A stretch of 64,000 nucleotides of DNA from Gnetum montanum. Its lineage: Eukaryota; Streptophyta; Gnetopsida; Gnetales; Gnetaceae. A model generated the notes under the pieces. That model was not told where the DNA came from. It saw only the letters and a program-made list of their open reading frames with translations, and did not search any database. Below, in pieces: positions 1 through 10,239 of the stretch (positions are counted from its first letter, which is position 1; every line of letters begins with the position of its first letter). Location: NCBI GenBank assembly GCA_015680685.1, contig MNCI01001975.1:335334-399333 (forward strand), given 5' to 3'. The position numbers and the translations under genes were made by a program.

Positions 1-108
1 GGAGTGCCGCCTCTTATTTATAGATATGGCGGTGGGACGCGATATCGCGTACGCGATATCGCAGGAGAAGACGCGATATCGCGGCCTAGTGCAAGTCGCG
101 TCTCATTA
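1..108 (-). repeat. Family A LTR fragment, minus-sense, cut by window start
   Basis: This is the promoter-side end of a family A LTR in minus sense. It ends in ctcatta at 102-108, a decayed form of the family terminus CTCATCA. It holds a reversed TATA box (ttatttata near 14-22) and three GCGATATCGC-type palindromes at about 38-49, 51-62 and 71-83. It faces the next LTR across a 62-bp spacer. Confidence 0.6.
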
Positions 109-158
109 CCATACCTTCCCAATATTTTTTAAGGAACTTGAGGACGAGTTTTCATTTA

Positions 159-170
159 GTTGTGGGGGTA
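159..170 (+). other. Polypurine tract of family A element
   Basis: The sequence tgtgggggta lies directly before an LTR starting TGATGAAC. The upstream stretch (acttgaggacgagtt) matches the region before the polypurine tract of the complete family A element at 19663-19700 (reverse strand). It marks the 3' LTR side of a plus-sense element. Confidence 0.65.
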
Positions 171-1011
171 TGATGAACTGTGATATCAGGACCACGATAT
201 CGCATCCACAATAGCAGGTCCCTGATATCAATGCCTACCATGTGATGTGAGATACCCGATATCGAGGCCTACCTTGTTGCCTATAAATAAGAGGTGGGCA
301 CACTTGGTTTGGGGATAGATAGTTAGACCCTTAGCCAAACTCTTGCCCTTTCTCCTTTCGAGAGTTAGAATTATTTTTGCGTGCTTGTAGTAGGAGTCAT
401 AAAGTGAACAAATCTTTATTTGAGCATTGTGTACCTAAGCACACCTTGTGTACGGCAATAAAGATGAATTTTATGATAAACCTTGCAACATCCAAAATAG
501 ATTACTTAGTGTTAATTAATGTTATTAAATGCTTTTCTAGTTAATTAATGATTCTCTCTCTCACCCTGCAACTCTCCTAAGTAAGCACACATAGTACGAT
601 CACTTCGAGCATGCGTGTAACACTTGGTAACTCAATAACGATTAGCATTTGGTAATCCCAGTAGTGTTGCACTATTTCAGGATGTGTGCGACAAGTGAGA
701 ACGGATACTGGTGTTAGGATCAGTTAGAGCCTAGTTAATAAGTAGTCAAATTAAATTAGTTACTTAGTTATCTCTCTCTTTCCCTTTATTAGTAGAAGGA
801 CCTAAAAACATAAAAGCTATAAAAATCATATGCCTCAAGTTTACTTAACCATACAATCGTGACATACAAGTAAGCATGGGAAGATAATGATTAACCAACC
901 CATCCTCATTCCACAAAGGCATATAAGCACTTAGTCCTTGGAATTCAATCGGATCATGTGTGAATGCTTATATTTGTATGGTTGTGCATAGGGATACCTC
1001 GCCGCTCATCA
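171..1011 (+). repeat. Family A LTR, plus-sense (3' LTR type)
   Basis: This LTR starts TGATGAAC after a polypurine tract and ends gccgctcatca, the family terminus (TG...CA with 7-bp inverted ends TGATGAG/CTCATCA). The body matches the reverse complement of the LTRs at 18709-19662 and 23485-24420. It has a TATA box (tataaata, 282-289) preceded by GATATC-centred palindromes between 180 and 270. About 841 bp against 936-954 bp in the intact pair, so small deletions are likely. Confidence 0.7.
275..292 (+). promoter_or_regulatory. LTR TATA box (family A)
   Basis: The string cctataaataagagg is conserved in family A LTRs: reversed at 7953-7961 and 24227-24236, and as a variant, cctataaatg, near 60451. 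Its position behind the GATATC palindromes suggests the LTR Pol II promoter. Transcription has not been shown. Confidence 0.6.
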
Positions 1012-1458
1012 GTATGGTTGGGTGTAGGGGTACCTCACTGCTTACTAAAATGTAAATTGCATGGAAAGTAAATTTAATCTAAGTCAAAATACTAGAATGA
1101 ATAAGAATCAATCTCGATCTTATTGTCATTTATGGAATGTGTCCAAGTACATTGTCACTCGAATAAGATGCCATACAACTGACTCAGATCCACATTGTAG
1201 GCACTCATTGACTATTCTCTAAGACTACGGAATAAAACTACAAGAGTTCAATTACTCTATAAACCAAAGAATGCTAATACATGTAGGGAGCATGTGTATT
1301 TATAGACTTTATTGTGGAGCTATGTCGATGGGACATCATAAATGCAACAAATGCTACGTCAACACGGCCTCATCGATGGGGAACACCATGTCAACGAGGA
1401 TCCATTGACAAGGCCACGTCAATGAGACCTGTTGACATGACACTTTGATGGTTCATCA
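1012..1458 (-). repeat. Rearranged family A LTR fragment, minus-sense
   Basis: Positions 1012-1047 repeat the LTR terminus once more (gtatggttgggtgtagggg, then acctcactgcttacta). From 1048 the sequence follows the LTR body in the opposite orientation: atgtaaattgcatgg matches about 18508, and the tract with gatcttattgtcat matches about 18575. It ends with ttcatca at 1452-1458. Two family A LTRs are thus fused head to head. Confidence 0.55.
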
Positions 1459-1479
1459 AATGCTTAGATGAATATTGAA

Positions 1480-1780
1480 TGTTGCTATAAGAGATAAAAT
1501 ACATAATAAAAATATTAGAGAAAGACTTGGAGTAACTTTTATTTTAGATAAGTTACAAGAATGATGTCTTAGAGGGTTTAGGTATATACAAATATTAAGA
1601 ACAAGCTTATAAAAAAAAGTTGCTACATCACTATTCTAAGAAAGCCATTGAAAGAAAGAGTAAAATGATGTGAGAAAATAATTGAAGATGATAAATGGAA
1701 CTTACAAATAAACAAAGATTTAGCTCTTCATAGAGGTGAAGAGGAAAACAAAAAACTCATGTAGCTAACTCAATAAGACT
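1480..1780 (+). pseudogene. RTE-type LINE, C-terminal RT fragment
   Basis: Conceptual translation gives the degenerate C-terminal tail of an RTE-clade non-LTR retrotransposon: a NIRERLGVTFILDKLQE-like segment, then the remnant of the segment that usually reads RWFGHVQRR, then a basic stretch. Stops and frameshifts are frequent, so it is dead. A second copy of the same tail lies at 3270-3600, so the two may come from separate insertions or a duplication. The assignment comes from recalled family patterns. Confidence 0.5.
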
Positions 1781-2430
1781 AGGAAGATGATGTATTCTTG
1801 GGTTTCACCCTTGCTAGCAAACCCATAAGTATGGTTGATGATGGTCATTAGATATATATGTGTTGCCACCATAGTATTTATGAGCTACTAAAAAAGACTA
1901 TAGCCTAGGGATTATCATTTGGAGTAATGGTAAGATGCTCATTTCTTAAGTTAAGGACCTAGGTGCATCTACTCAAAGAAGTCCACTAACCCTCCTAAGA
2001 TCTTGCTTGGCAAAATAAACATTGAGGCTCTAGGTGACCTCTTACCCCTTCTATGAACTCATACCAATCACACATGATAAGTTGGAATTATTAGTAGTCT
2101 TTTTTTGATATACATAAATAGTAACTTAAAATAGAGGGAGAAAAATCTAGATATATAATTGGAAAACATGAGAAATAAGAAACGTAAAGATATTTAATGT
2201 ATCAAGGAAGCAATTTAGTAATAGGCAAGAAAATTTTGAATGGATGAAAATTTAATTTTCAACAATTATTAACAAAAATGAATTTCTAGCAGAGGACATG
2301 TAAGAAGAAAAACCAATGTGTACTAATCAATGAATTTTTCTTATCTCACATGAACATAACCTTATCTAAGATGACAAAGGGTAGAGTTACAAGACCAAAT
2401 GTCATTTCTATAGAAGCTTAGAAGTGTACA
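1781..2430. other. No gene seen
   Basis: AT-rich sequence between two RTE fragments. It may be RTE 3' tail and 5' linker, but I see no recognisable domain, RNA gene or ordered repeat. Confidence 0.4.
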
Positions 2431-2990
2431 TGAGATACAAGTGTCATATGGCTAACAAAAGTATTTAACAAAATATTGAAAAATGGAATAATACCTAAAA
2501 GTTAAAGACCTATTGTATCCATCTACAAGAATAAAAAAGATATATAGATTTGTGCAAACTGTAGAGCAAACAATCTTATGAGTCAAAGCTTGAAACTATG
2601 AGAGATGGTTGTACAACAATGTTTTAGAAATGAATTAATGTCATACATAATTTGAATTTTTCCAAGAAGATTGACTACAAAGGCTGCTTTCTTGATAATA
2701 CATTTAATGTAGAAGTTTAGATGGCATAGAAAATAAATATGTGATTTTTATTAATTTGAAAAAGAAATATAATAAAGTGCCTATAGCTATCTTATGGAGA
2801 AAAACAGTGCTTGATGAATATATTAAAAATTAATAGAATATAGAATACATAAAGTATTTTTAGTAAAAGTATGAATAGTGACTAAATAAATGTAACAATT
2901 AAGGACAATAAGTCCCTTAATGTACAGAGTTCCATTACCTAATGTCAATGCTCCAATTAAATGGTAAAATTGATGAAGATATAAGAAATA
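2430..2990 (+). pseudogene. RTE-type LINE reverse transcriptase fragment
   Basis: Reading across stops shows the RT fingers and palm of an RTE-clade element. In order these are a PIYKNK-like strand, an LMSQSLKLWERW-like helix and a FINLKKKYNKVPIAILW segment matching the conserved FIDLEKAYDKVPR...LW block. The first catalytic Asp lies in that block and reads Asn here. At least eight stops occur in about 180 codons, so it is non-functional. It probably belongs with the tail at 3270-3600. Confidence 0.6.
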
Positions 2991-3269
2991 TGACTGAGAG
3001 AAGATGGTTAAATGGAGAAAGGCTAGCTATATATTATGTGAGAAAATAATTCCAGAAAAATCAAAAGGAAAATTTTATAAGATATTAATTAAGCTTAATA
3101 TTTTCTAAAATTGAAAGTATATTTTCATTTAGCAATACCCATATCTCATTCCATAAAATGAAATCTAGATTTTTCTACCATTTTATTAATCAGAGAAATC
3201 ATCCATTTTATTTTATTTTATTTTACGTTTAATATTAGGTTGTAAAAATTCAACATAATCAATAAATTA

Positions 3270-3600
3270 GTGGAAAAAATATGAGTATTTAGATAATGTT
3301 ACAGGTTACAAGACTAAATAGATATTATAATATAAATATTGGAGAAAGATTCATAGTGGTTTCTATTATAGATAAGTTCTAAGAATAACATCTTTTATGG
3401 TTTAGTCATGTTCAAAGAAAATGAGATTATGAACCTCTCAAAAAATGTTGTCACATCATAGTTTCAAGAAATCTATTACAAGAAAGATATAAAAAACATG
3501 GAAAAAATGACTAGAGAAAATATAGAAAGGTTGTAGATCAATCAATCTTTATCCCCTGATAGAGACATATGACCATGAGAACTTATGTAGCCAATTATAT
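3270..3600 (+). pseudogene. RTE-type LINE C-terminal tail
   Basis: Translation gives IGERFIVVSIIDKF, a WFSHVQRK block (consensus RWFGHVQRR) and a YVANY-like end that corresponds to the RIRVAD end of RTE proteins. The order and spacing from the RT fragment at 2430-2990 fit one degraded element. Stops and indels are present throughout. Confidence 0.6.
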
Positions 3601-5880
3601 ATTCATTTTTTATAGGAGTTTGAGATATGTATATTAATTCTCAAAAGAAATATAGGCAAAAATACCTTTTTAAAATACATCAAATGGTACTTGAACCTCA
3701 TAGAAAAGATCCACGAGATAAAAAAACAACCATGAAACTTGGGCAATGTGTCAAGTAAAAATAACATCAGGGCACAACCTTAGAATGTGATAAAGTTACA
3801 TCATATGACATGAAGGCATAGTGCCATGGGATAAAAAGACTGCATCAATTGGAATAATCATAATTCATTATGGTTCTACATCCTTGTACTTTATCATTAT
3901 TTCTATGTTGGCTTAGATTTTTGGAATTTCTCTTTTAGACTACTCAAACTTTATAGAATTTTTAATAGATGACTTAGTTTCCTATGGATAAGAATGTCAT
4001 GTCTTTGGATGTTTTCATAATCCTCTAGGTGTTGCTAGTGTTGGGGTCCTTGGTCAGTTGGAAAGGGAGTGATGGATACCTTGGGAAGGGGGATGAATAT
4101 AGAATATATCTAATCATCCCATTATACACTACAATTTGGATGTTTGTGAGTTGAAGAAGAATGGGGAAAGCATGAGTGATGATCCATTCCACTTTAAGAA
4201 AGAATAGAACATATTCTTTTGCTGATCTAATAGGTACAATCATGATAGAAGAAGCTTCCACTTCTTCAAAATTCTGTTGGATAGGCATCTATGTGTCTTG
4301 TGGATATCATACCAGAGAACAGGAGGCTTTTGGCTAGGTACAAAACTTCCTAGACTATGTAGGCTAAGGTTGTTATTCTAGATAAGGATGAAAGTTTTTC
4401 TTTTACAACTAAGTAGCGTGAGGGAATAGTAAGTCCTTTAGAGACACTTTTGAACTTTGATTGGTCATTTCAACCTTTCATAGTCAAAATTTACAAAAAA
4501 AGAATTATGTGATCTAGTTTTTGACAAAACTAATAAGGGGTACAATTGGATTTGGTTCAGATTTGATTATGTAGTATGGGGAAAATTTGCAACTTTCTAC
4601 CATTTTAAATAGTTTGAAATATTATGGTCCTATTTTCCATAGTGAGAACATGGTCTTGGACTACTTACATAAAAAAAACCTATCGATGTCTATACTTATT
4701 GCAACTTTTTGTTGTTTGAAGGGAGGTTTTCATATTCAACATGGAGTATAAGGAACCTCCATTTACTCTTCAACCTTAGTTGTTGTAATTCATATGTTTT
4801 TTAGAATAGCATCCATACACAAAATTTAGCTAGCACCATTCTAGATAGTGAAGTAGTGATCTTGTCAAGCTTGATTAATTCACTAAATCCTATTTTGATT
4901 TGTTCCAAAAAGAAGATTTCCCATAATACCATGGAAAAGTTAAGGATCCTAATTCAAATGAAAATCCTCTAGAAAAGCTTAGGGTTGAATTGCATCATTG
5001 GTTATCACTTTGTCAATGCAAGATCATTGGCTCCAAAGAACTATAGACCATTGACAAGGATCCAATCCATATCATGGGTAGTCTAGAAATCAAATTGAAA
5101 TAGTTCCTCATGAAGGGCAATAACCTAGGTAGAGATATTCTTCTATTTCTACAGTACCAATCTTGGATATAGTTTAAACAAGAGTATGGTCCCTTGCAGA
5201 CAAAAAGACATAGCAAATAGTTTTAAAATTTCTGCTTTTGATAAGTGCAAACATTTTTTCAAAGTAAAATTTTTATGGTATTAATCCTAATTTCTATTAT
5301 AAAGTCCATAGAAGAGTCCATGGCTGATGACACCATGGGGAATGGGAGATGCCTCCTCTTGGAAGCAAGATAGATTGAATAGTAAAAATCCTAAAGATTA
5401 TAGGAAAGGTCTTACATGTTGTTTTGGTATAGATAGCTTGTTGCAACCCTTGTAAAGGCATCTATATAGCTCATTTTTAATTCCTATAATGATATATTTG
5501 ACATTGCTGTGCCTTGCCTTCGACCACACCACTCTTCCTAGAAGCTTGTTCTATGATCACTATCATTGAGCAAGCTTGCTAATTCTACATTCTTAGAATA
5601 ATGATAAGATGATGATTATGAATTAGGGCTAAATTCATAGAAATATCTATCTTGCTATTGCAATACAGGTTGTACTACCAACCCTAAATTTCCTTGCCTT
5701 AAAAATGTACTCATCCAACAAGTAAAAATTCCTCCTAGTAACTTTTAAAACTACAAACCTACCATTTACTTAAAGCAATCGGGAAATGTACAGCTTTCCT
5801 AAAATTGTAAGCTTTAACAAAAAGCCACCAAAAATGAAATTTTGTCTGCAACCTGCAAGTATTGGATTTTTTGACTTTGA
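3601..5880. other. Unassigned, no gene supported
   Basis: Open frames are short (up to about 87 codons) and give no recognisable motif. Base composition is AT-rich. I see no LTR ends, tRNA-like structure or tandem repeat. It may be old repeat DNA too diverged to name by eye. Confidence 0.4.
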
Positions 5881-5884
5881 CTTA

Positions 5885-6075
5885 GCTTTTCTTGCTTAAA
5901 GACCTGCTTGCAAAGTTAAGGGTAACGCTGTGAATCCATCCATCCATACACGGTAGCATCCTGCAGTCAATCAGGCGAGCAATTACTATGTATTTGATAC
6001 AAAATTTCATTAAGATTCTGTATTGATGGTTTGTTGACAATGGAGCACTTCTAAAGTTGTCGTTAAGCAAGAAGT
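5885..6075. repeat. Dispersed repeat, copy 1 (copy 2 at 36985-37215)
   Basis: The stretch around gtgaatccatccatccatac, flanked by ttgcaaagttaag upstream and acacttctaaagtt-like sequence downstream, recurs at 36985-37215 in the same orientation and order. The family is unknown and no coding capacity is seen. Confidence 0.55.
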
Positions 6076-6808
6076 TTTCACGGTTACTTCGTGACATGGT
6101 CTCTAATTGGAACTTTCACCTGTTCATTTCATTGTATTAGAAATGAATGGCCAGAGGAAGCTCTCATTCATGGTGTTAGTTGAAGTAGTTCAAATACATT
6201 TCAAATGATGGAATGGAGGATTATTCAAGTTTCTACCGAACCAGAAAGAGAGACTGTAGAGACGATATGTTCCATAATAAATCAAATCAGTACAGCTCTT
6301 TTCCACGCACAGTTGACTGTGGAAAAGTCACAGGGACTGCATGACCATGTAGTAATTGCCTTTGTATTTGTGTTGATTGTTTGATTGATAATGAGACATT
6401 TCCAGAGGTGTTGTCACTCAACAATTTTGAGCGATGTGTTCATGAGAAGTTGATTCTTTGAACAGATACATGGTCGGTCTCTTTGCAAGCGTATACAATA
6501 ATGAACAAATGAACCAACGAACATAGGTCGTTGCCGTAAGTGAAGCAGTTGAAATATCAAATGAATGGACTACTTATTATTCAAGTCTCTAGTCGTCACA
6601 GGGACTATGTTGATTTGCAATATTTTTAAAAATACGTCGGTTGCACTGCATCGACTTTAACACAAGAACCCATGGATCACGTTATAGAAGGTATTCAGAT
6701 TGCTTGACCAGAGCTTGAACATGCTTCTAGGCTGGTATATGGGAAGGTGGTGCTAGGCTTTGAACTCAATACTGAAGGATGCAAATCATGTGAACATAAC
6801 CCAGGTGT

Positions 6809-6872
6809 ACATTTAACTCGTCAAGACTATCACAAAATTTACATTTAACTAATCAAGACTATCACAAAATTG
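6809..6872. repeat. Tandem duplication, 2 x 32 bp
   Basis: Two adjacent units (6809-6840 and 6841-6872) read acatttaact-n-rtcaagactatcacaaaat and differ at only a few positions. Confidence 0.85.
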
Positions 6873-6941
6873 ATGAATTTAAAAGGAGAATGACTACAGT
6901 ATTCTTTGGTAGATCATAATAGTATTCAATTATCATTATTA

Positions 6942-7046
6942 ACTTAGCATGATCATCATTAACCTTGGTCTCATCCACTTAGCATGATCATCATTAACCT
7001 TGGTCACATCCACTTAACATGATTATCATTAATGTTTGTCCCACCC
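6942..7046. repeat. Tandem repeat, 3 x 35 bp
   Basis: Three contiguous 35-bp units start at 6942, 6977 and 7012, each beginning acttarcatgatyatcatta. The third is the most diverged. Confidence 0.85.
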
Positions 7047-7209
7047 ACTCAAAGGCTCAATGCTTATTTTGCTAAGGTGGAGTCCTAAGAGGATCAATGG
7101 ATGACTAGAAGCTTAACTTCTTTTGATCCTAGGCTTGAACCTAGGACTTAGAACTTAAGAAATAAGCACCTAGCCATTGGTCCAAATAATGATCCTTGTC
7201 TAGTAATAT

Positions 7210-8071
7210 TGATGAGTGGTGAGGTACCCTTGCACTCAACCATATGAATACGAGCGCTTCACGCACGATTTGGTTGAACTCTGCAGACGGACTAGTTGTG
7301 GTCTCTAGACAGTTACTCGTAGATCGTAGTTCGTTGTCTTCCCACCTGGACTAGTATTAGCTTTGTCACGTATGGTTTAGTCTAGAGCGAGGTGTATGAT
7401 GTGTTCCTACACTAATGCTACTCCTAGGTATGATGGGAAATAATATCAACTAAGCTAGGAGAGAGAGGGTGAGAGAGAGATTCTAAACTAGCCTAAGTGC
7501 GATGAGCATCCGTTCCTTAATCATCCGTACACATCTTGGACCTTATGCATGACTACCACTAGGATTACCAAGCGCATGGTCTAGGTACACTACTAGGTTA
7601 CCAAGTAGTTACACTTAAATGCTCATGATTAAGTTGTACTCATTCCGCATTACTAGGAGATAAGGATAGAGAGATATTAACTAAGAAAGCAATAAATAAC
7701 AATAACAATTAAATAATTAAGCTAAGTGGATGCTGCAATGATAAAGTAATCTTGATTTTTATTGCTGGTCATGTGCATGTCCAAGTACGTCACACTCGAA
7801 TAAGGATGACATGCAATTACAATCATCACACTGTGGGCATGCACTGGGAGAAAGGGTTGAGAGGAAAAATTGACAAAAATTTCTTACCTTAATACTAAAA
7901 ACTTAAAAAACTTAAAACTTTAAAAAACTCCTTTACCAAATTTGCCTACCTCTTATTTATAGATGAGGAGACAGGCTGTGATATAGTGTACATGATATCG
8001 CGTCTAGGATCTGATATCGCATATGTGATATCATGGGTGCGATGTCACGACCAATAATTCATGACTCATCA
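7210..8071 (-). repeat. Family A solo LTR with perfect 5-bp TSD
   Basis: The element starts TGATGAGTGG and ends CATGACTCATCA. It is flanked on both sides by aatat (7205-7209 and 8072-8076), a perfect target-site duplication, with no internal region. This is what LTR-LTR recombination leaves. Read in minus sense it has a TATA box (7953-7961) behind several GATATC/TGATATC palindromes (7978-8045). Length is 862 bp against 936-954 bp for the intact pair at 18709 and 23485. Confidence 0.9.
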
Positions 8072-8076
8072 AATAT

Positions 8077-10239
8077 AAAACTACATAGGTAAAATAGAAG
8101 GGTTAATCAACAATGAGAAAAAATTTTAAACTAATCTAAAATCAAAATTGGTGTAAAAATTGGGCTATTACTCATAACAGAAATGACAACATTTCAATGG
8201 TATACAAACTATTACATTGTCATAAATGGAAAAAGTACCTAAACTAATCATATAAATGTTAAGAGTATGTAAAACTCCTAAATGAAACCAAAGATATCTA
8301 AACCCTTTGCCAGTTTCATTGAATTTATGTAGTTTCATGGCATCTCAATGTCCATTGACAACCTTCATAATAGTTTGAAATTACTCATAAACCTTGAACA
8401 AGAATATATTACATAACACACTCTCTACCACATAGATACACTTCAGCCATTGCATTGCAGATGCATAATACCGATACTTCGGAAAATTTACAATTAGGTT
8501 TATGAGCTTGGCATTTTGATATGCTAAATTTAGTTTCAACTAAATGTAAGGCACTAGGAATTTAGGCTTGGAATGTTAGAACATAAGTTTTTCATCTAAC
8601 GAGTTGCAGAAGGCCTACAACAAAAAATAGAGTGACGATCACTAGTGATGCATTTTTTGAACATAATCAAAAATAGAGTGAGGATCGCTAATAGCAGCAA
8701 CATCATTAATATTTGCATTTGCAACAACAACAATAACAACAACATGGTTGAGGAACATAGTTGCAAACAATGTAGAGGAAACAAAACATACCTTGAGGGC
8801 CATCATTATGATATTCTTGCTTTATTGGTGAATGGCAATCGTATGATAGATCCTATATGTAAGGTTTTTTTCCTTGTTTTCTATTTTCCCATTTTTAATG
8901 GAGGAGAGCTAATCAAATTGGTAGTAAGTGAAGGTAAGAGGTCAAACCTATAATCTCTTAATTGAAAGGTGAGTATTTTGAGCATGTGTTTTACACACCT
9001 AAGTACCTTACTAATTATATATAAGCTTTGTAGGATAATTGCATGACACTTTTGACTTTTCAATTTTTATGGTTGAGTTGATTTATTTATTATTTTATAT
9101 TTATAGACTATTTAGATACTTAAATATGATTACTTTTATTATGATAAATAAAATGGTAATATTCATTACATATGCATGAGGATAAAGAATATACTTAACA
9201 ACCAAAATTCAATAAAATTACAACAAAATAATTCATTGTTCTCATTGCTTCTAATTCAAACCTTGTTATGTTAGGTTGTTTGGTAGCAAAAGTACTTAAT
9301 ACCTATGCAGCATTAATTACTATTATATAAGTTGTTAGTCAACTATCCTTTAAAGCTCTTTCATACATGTAAAAAATCATTTCAACTCTCTAAATTTTAA
9401 ATATAGAACTCCAGTAAGTGAATATATAAATGTATATCAAAATGGTGAGACTATGAAAAATCAATAACTAGCTTTAATTAGTAATTATGAAACTAAAATT
9501 GGGGTTTTGTTATCTTTGAAGTCCCAAAGAATTTTTTAGACAAAAATTACATTTGTATTAAGGAAGCTAAATATTGACCTAACAAAGTGGACTAACCTTG
9601 AATGTAACAAGACTTTTGTTTGAAATATTATATTGTTAGCTCACATGTTTAATTTGAGGGAAACTAAGAAAAATATGATTTTCATCCTTAAGATCTCATG
9701 AGCCACATAGTTTGCATGTGTATTTGTTTCTAAGAAGTTGCATCCATCTTCCACCTTTTATCCTAAAATAATGTGAACTAAAATAAACCTTGTTAACCAA
9801 AATATAACATCTTATTTGGAGTAAACCTAGCAAATAGTGAACTTTTGAATTTAACTAGTTACTATAATACATTCTAAAGTACCTACAAATTTCATGGTAG
9901 CATACTTGCTCAACTTTTAAATAAGTAAAAATTTGCATATTAGAGGTGGCTTCTTTTAAAACTACAAACCCGCTTGAATTTTATTATTAGAAAACAAATT
10001 TTAGTACATAAGCTACTTCCAGACATATATAGAGTGAGGAAAGGAGGAAGAGAAACCATGTTGACTGAGACTATTAGAGGAAACATGTTAAACTTAGCAT
10101 TCCACAGGGAATGGAAATGCAGTCCAGAGGTCAACCATTCGCTGAAATGTGTGCATCTTTCCTGTATGTGAAATGTCGGAAGAGAACATAGGTGGAAGAA
10201 AGAGGAAAAGGCCGACTAGTGTAGAAAACTGTGGCTTAA
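8077..10239. other. AT-rich intergenic DNA, no gene supported
   Basis: I see no domain, LTR end or RNA gene. A frame at 8645-8953 crosses an (AAC)n tract and has no coding character. The right-hand part (about 9950-10239) is probably the 3' untranslated tail of the minus-strand LINE, but I could not place its end or a poly(A) tract. Confidence 0.4.

Noticed and set aside
8645-8953. 102-codon frame with an Asn run
   Set aside because: The Asn run is a short (AAC)n tract, and nothing else in the frame looks coding. The opposite strand gives an equally meaningless Leu run.
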